A DNA stretch of 64,000 nt from Chloroflexota bacterium. GTDB lineage: Bacteria > Chloroflexota > Anaerolineae > Caldilineales > Caldilineaceae. Below are positions 61,401 to 64,000 of the stretch, in pieces. The stretch lies in assembly GCA_018969295.1 (NCBI GenBank), contig JAGWYN010000011.1:1-64000 (forward strand). Reading direction: 5' to 3'. Made by a program: the position numbers and the translations under genes. How positions within the stretch are numbered: the stretch's first letter is position 1; each line of letters begins with the position of its first letter. The notes beneath the pieces are model-generated. The model worked only from the letters and a program-made list of their open reading frames with translations. It was not told where the DNA came from and made no database searches.

Positions 61401-61973
61401 CGAGACACGGCTCACACCGGGCAGGGCGCTAATGCTGCGGGCCGCGCTGGCCGGAATGCGGGCTGCGATGCCGCTGCTCAGCGTTTTGAACTGGAAGAGC
61501 ACCTGCCCCCCCGACGCCACCACCCCAGCACTGGCCGCAGCCTGGGCCTGGGCCACGGCGGAGGCATGGGCGGCCCGCGCCTCCGCGCTGGCATTGACCT
61601 GGGCGGCCACTGCCGGGATGTCAAGGTGCACGACCACGTTGACCCACTCGTCGCCGGCCAGCGCACCCGCCCAGTAGGCCGCTGGCACCTGGGCTCCCCG
61701 CGGGGCTGCCCACTGCCGCGCCGGCGGCTGCCCTGCCCGCTGGACAGCCGCTGCTGGCAAGACCTGCTCGTAGGCAGGAGTCGCCGGTTCAGCCCCAGAG
61801 ACCGGCACATTCCGGTCCGGCGTTACCGGCGGCTGTGCTGGAAGAGCCGACCCTATACGGCCCAGCCCATCTCTTCCACTGGGCAGCGCCGTCTGAGCAA
61901 ACACCACCGTGCTGTTGGAGGCCAGCACTGCCAACAACACCATGACAGACGTCCAAAACCTTATATGTTTCAT
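58500..61973 (-). CDS. Secreted subtilisin-like protease (S8) with YLPL tail
   Basis: A 1157-residue exported subtilase. After a signal peptide (1-26, VVFAQ) comes an inhibitor-like propeptide (about 105-190). The catalytic domain has Asp228 (VLDSGID), His316 (GHGTHVADI) and Ser645 (GGTSGAAPMVSG). A PA-type insertion (about 470-590) lies between His and Ser, as in lactocepin and plant subtilases. Fibronectin-like C-terminal domains follow, ending RTIGTYLPLIDN. A promoter is at 62037-62065. Triad and insertion are seen directly; the substrate is unknown. Confidence 0.94.
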   Translation of the reverse strand: MKHIRFWTSVMVLLAVLASNSTVVFAQTALPSGRDGLGRIGSALPAQPPVTPDRNVPVSGAEPATPAYEQVLPAAAVQRAGQPPARQWAAPRGAQVPAAYWAGALAGDEWVNVVVHLDIPAVAAQVNASAEARAAHASAVAQAQAAASAGVVASGGQVLFQFKTLSSGIAARIPASAARSISALPGVSRVSRVHDYEMDLSETVPFIGASTLQDLGVTGEGVKVAVLDSGIDFSHLAFGGPGTVAGWEAAYYGASPECDHGVWSDPECAYAQPANPALFGPEAPRVKGGYDFLGEAWPEGSDTPLPDPNPIDVQGHGTHVADIIGGRAYAAGTNADGAYPAKGVGVAPDSELYAFKVCASFSSSCNGLSLLAAMDAAVDLDGDPETTDPVDVINLSLGSPYGQPEDDLTAFVNLATELGVIVVASAGNSANKPFIVGSPSMAEGAISVAQTAVPSSERYPLFYATGTVTETIDNAVFQNWSTAPGATMLQGPLAYGNPDGSNKDGCAAYTDSMAGKVVLADRGTCAFTLKAKNASAAGAVLSLIGLIAPGDPFEGGDNGDRPINMPTFMVDLATSTLLKGGIEAGIVVGVDPTNAINLAYTMVGSSSRGPSNHDNRIKPDIGAPGASVSAIAGSGAGTGAFGGTSGAAPMVSGVAALLKELYGDTLLLPQQYKALLMNTGTITIWEGDPGTNLAPITRIGGGQVDAAAANQSPLIAWDSTGGDADPLAWTGSLSFGYVAVEDYQAYTRTLTILNRSDRPQSVSIESFFRYEEDFDSGVLVTPQSGSVDLAAGAAVDVPVVLEVFPAGSAELGLGALHPWVVNMGALGANGDVLRFQEYDGYLQLTPQGGAPAHVAWHVLPKAVAGVDVAVTNLQERTGVMANSSPAVTATLNIFDLMVVDGNDYGYLVGDCTSIGLAPGCNQSPVDLREVGVRSSTDVAPNDFLEFYVSIWDAPYRAGQYPTEFDIYIDSNADGADDYVLFNGDLTLNASDGRNIVFLIDLSVPVTGRVPIPMYFIDAPFNTQSFVLPMDAASIGVTPGQPFRFSVFAYDAYFTGSLWDCAPKVDNVCSGAFQYTPGQSRFTMDFPTAQVAASQAAGVGFVEIAPASSLDFVWNESEEGAAASPGQTGMLLANFSAPVGETDGAVRTIGTYLPLIDN

Positions 61974-62036
61974 AGAAACTTCGTTGTCCTCTCTGTTCTG
62001 GTTTGTAGGGCTCGCTATAAATCAAGACACACCTTC

Positions 62037-62065
62037 AGTATACTCGAAGCACAAGCAAGGATCAA
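62037..62065 (-). promoter_or_regulatory. Subtilase promoter
   Basis: Minus-strand TTGATC (62065-62060), a 17-base spacer and TATACT (62042-62037), about 65 bases before the subtilase ATG. The -10 is the same hexamer as in the ilv promoter. Confidence 0.65.
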
Positions 62066-62406
62066 TCCCCAAACACCGAACCACCTTTATGGTCCCTCAC
62101 AGGGGGCAGCACACGCTTCCGGCTGGATCGTCGCTGCTGCACTCATCCCCCAGCGCAGCGCTGCCGGCTTGCTTGGGCAGGTTTGACACGCTGTACTTCA
62201 TCGTACCTGCTCAGGCAGAGAGGCCTGCTGAAGTACCGTTTGTCCAAATCACACAAAGAGGGGTCAATAAATTTCGAGTGACAGGGACGCCGACGAACGG
62301 GTCGTGCCCCGCCAACAGCCTGAGCAGTTACAGAAAACCAATCAATGTAAATTTCTCCCCTACGAGAATTTGACATCCCAAACACCTTGTTGTATCTTAT
62401 GATATA

Positions 62407-62469
<63 letters not shown>

Positions 62470-62500
62470 ATACCTTTTCTCTGGCTGCCCTCGGCAGCCC

Positions 62501-62610
62501 CGCCCGACAGGCTCTGGCCCCGCCCGACAGGCTCTGGCCCCGCCCGACAGGCTCTGGCCCCGCCCGACAGGCTCTGGCCCCGCCCGACAGGCTCTGGCCC
62601 CGCCCGACCA
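62501..62610. repeat. Tandem repeat, five 20-bp units plus a partial copy
   Basis: Five exact copies of CGCCCGACAGGCTCTGGCCC (62501-62600) are followed by a partial sixth (CGCCCGAC). The array lies just after the stop of the gene at 62630-63226 (minus strand). Exact identity implies recent expansion or slippage. Confidence 0.95.
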
Positions 62611-62629
62611 AACTCAGAAACGACCAAAC

Positions 62630-63226
62630 TCAGGGGCTGACGTACAGATACCAGTCGCGCTGGCGCGGGTAGCAGGCCATCAGCGGCTCCCCCCAGACAA
62701 AATCAGCCGGTTTCGCCAACAGACGTATGCGCTCGTCGACCCGCTCGATCTGCCTTTTCAAGGCCGGCGGCAATTCCTCGGCCAATTCTTCCGCCATCCG
62801 CCGCACGCGCTGACGGTTGCGGATTTCATAGGGATATTCCACCCGTGCCCGTCTGGGATCCCCCGCGGCATCCTCCAGAAACCAGCTCAAACTGTCCAGA
62901 CGGGCCTTGATCTCGCGCGCCAACAGCTCGTGAAAGCGTGTGCGCAGGCTGTAGAAAATCGAGTGGGTCGCTGCGGCTACCCGCTCTAGCGCTGCCTGCT
63001 GGGAAACGCTCAATCCAGCCTGCTGGCACGTCAGTCGCTCCAGACGCGCCAGCAGATCTCCCGCTGACATCTGCGCCAGCTGAAAACCGGCCGGTGTCTG
63101 TACCCGCAGGGTACGGTACAGTTCACCTGCCACCAGATACGCCTCCAGCTCGCCGACTGCCTCCTGGAGCACCGCCAGATCCATCTCGGGTGGTTCAGCC
63201 AATACATGGCTGCGCAGCTCTGCCAT
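62630..63226 (-). CDS. Conserved-looking hypothetical protein, 198 aa
   Basis: I do not recognise a family. The protein is mostly alpha-helical and charged (MDLAVLQEAVGELEAYL; RVRRMAEELAEELPPALKRQI), without signal peptide or membrane helix, and ends WYLYVSP. AAGGAGAG precedes the ATG at suitable distance and codon usage matches neighbours, so it is probably a real cytoplasmic protein. It lies about 40 bases after the aldo/keto reductase stop on the same strand and may be co-transcribed. Confidence 0.7.
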   Translation of the reverse strand: MAELRSHVLAEPPEMDLAVLQEAVGELEAYLVAGELYRTLRVQTPAGFQLAQMSAGDLLARLERLTCQQAGLSVSQQAALERVAAATHSIFYSLRTRFHELLAREIKARLDSLSWFLEDAAGDPRRARVEYPYEIRNRQRVRRMAEELAEELPPALKRQIERVDERIRLLAKPADFVWGEPLMACYPRQRDWYLYVSP

Positions 63227-63267
63227 CGCCCCTCTCCTTTTTCACTGCCACATGTACAGCGTGGCGC

Positions 63268-64000
63268 TCACCACCGTGTCTGCACATGTGGCCGGATGTA
63301 GGTGTCGTAGATGACCTGGATCGCCTCCATCCGGCGCTGTTCGATCGGAGCCAATTCCGCGGCGGCGCAGTTGTCCAGAACCTGGTCAGGCCGTTTGGCC
63401 CCCGGAATTGTACAGGTGACCGCCTCAAACATCAGGATCCAGCGCAGCGCAAACTGGGCCATCGTCGTCCCAGGGGGAACCAGCGGGCGCAGTGCCTCCA
63501 CAGCGTCAAACGCCGCCTCCAACGGCACCCCGCTGAAAGTCTCTCCAACGTCGAAGGCCTGGCCATAGCGGTTGAAGTTGCGATGGTCGTCGGCGGCAAA
63601 GGTGCTCTCGGGGGTGATCTTGCCGGTCAACAGGCCGCTGGCCAGCGGCACACGCGCCAGAATCCCAACCTGCCGCGCCCGAGCAGCGCGGAAAAAACGC
63701 TCCGCCGGTTTCTGACGAAACAAATTGAAGATGATCTGTACCGTCTGCACATTGGGCTGTTCGATCGCCTGCAGCGCCTCGTCGACCGTCTCGACGCTGA
63801 CCCCATAATGGCGAATCTTGCCTTCCTCTGCCAGACGGTCCAGCGCCGCAAAGGGTTCCGACCGCCCATAGACTGCCGTAGGCGGGCAATGCAGCTGGAG
63901 CAGGTCCAGGCTGTCGGTCTCGAGATTTTGCAGGCTGCGTTCGACAAAAGTGCGCAGGTTTGCGTAGCTGTAGCCCTCTGCCATGTGCGGGTTCAGCCGC
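63268..64000 (-). CDS. Aldo/keto reductase (5' end outside the window)
   Basis: About 243 residues of an AKR-superfamily TIM barrel: SLDLLQLHCPP (strand 4 region), EEGKIRHYGVS, VQIIFNLFRQKP, ILARVPLASGLLTGKI, and the NADP-binding end TIPGAKRPDQVLDN. The catalytic Asp/Tyr/Lys part is beyond the right edge; the frame is open to base 64000. It probably reduces small aldehydes or ketones with NADPH; the AKR subfamily resembles YhdN/general stress types. Confidence 0.9.
   Translation of the reverse strand, partial: RLNPHMAEGYSYANLRTFVERSLQNLETDSLDLLQLHCPPTAVYGRSEPFAALDRLAEEGKIRHYGVSVETVDEALQAIEQPNVQTVQIIFNLFRQKPAERFFRAARARQVGILARVPLASGLLTGKITPESTFAADDHRNFNRYGQAFDVGETFSGVPLEAAFDAVEALRPLVPPGTTMAQFALRWILMFEAVTCTIPGAKRPDQVLDNCAAAELAPIEQRRMEAIQVIYDTYIRPHVQTRW

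Overview
The window is GC-rich bacterial chromosome. It most resembles a member of the Chloroflexota (Anaerolineae/Caldilineae type). That is an inference from gene content: many large secreted proteins with DUF11, PA14, delta-60, VIT/VWA, trypsin and subtilase modules, and a recurring (F/Y)LP C-terminal tail I associate with that phylum. No rRNA or other marker gene is present to prove it.

Layout. (1) 1-10785 (+): a hybrid PKS-NRPS locus, cut by the left edge and badly eroded. A KS end, two ATs, DH, ER, KR and ACP are followed by C-A-PCP-sulfotransferase-thioesterase, with several frameshifts and at least five missing internal segments. (2) 10785-12983 (+): a P1B-like P-type ATPase without a CPx motif, overlapping the NRPS stop codon. 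(3) 13651-27446 (-): a complete type I-E CRISPR-Cas locus in canonical order cas3-cas8e-cas11-cas7-cas5-cas6e-cas1-cas2-array, with 68 repeats. Its Cas3 carries a full HTH-WYL-WCX regulator at the N-terminus, and the array begins one base after the cas2 stop codon. (4) 27576-30088 (-): padR-modA-modB and a tiny winged-helix gene. (5) 30356-35991 (+): secreted trypsin, Tat-exported sulfatase and a delta-60 propeller protein. (6) 36170-40243 (+): a three-gene operon (MttB-like, GcvT-like, sarcosine-oxidase-like) for demethylating methylated amines. (7) 40288-45927 (-): ilvB-ilvH-ilvC-leuA behind a complete attenuator with promoter, Leu/Val-rich leader peptide, antiterminator and terminator. (8) 46170-53875 (+): a PyrK-like flavoprotein subunit, then a second trypsin, a PA14 protein and a lipoprotein cut short by an in-frame TGA. 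(9) 54007-55917 (-): an AAA ATPase/TOPRIM gene pair next to an IS3 fragment, a candidate defence module. (10) 56207-61973 (-): VIT-VWA protein and subtilase. (11) 62630-64000 (-): a hypothetical gene and a cut-off aldo/keto reductase.

How it works together. Metabolism is represented by branched-chain amino-acid synthesis with translational attenuation and by a one-carbon/methylamine pathway. Defence is represented by the I-E system and the ATPase-TOPRIM pair, both visibly more AT-rich than their neighbours, which suggests acquisition by transfer. At least five exported proteins, plus the in-frame tail lost from a sixth, share a short C-terminal (F/Y)LP(L/V/T/W) motif that may be a surface-sorting or anchoring signal.
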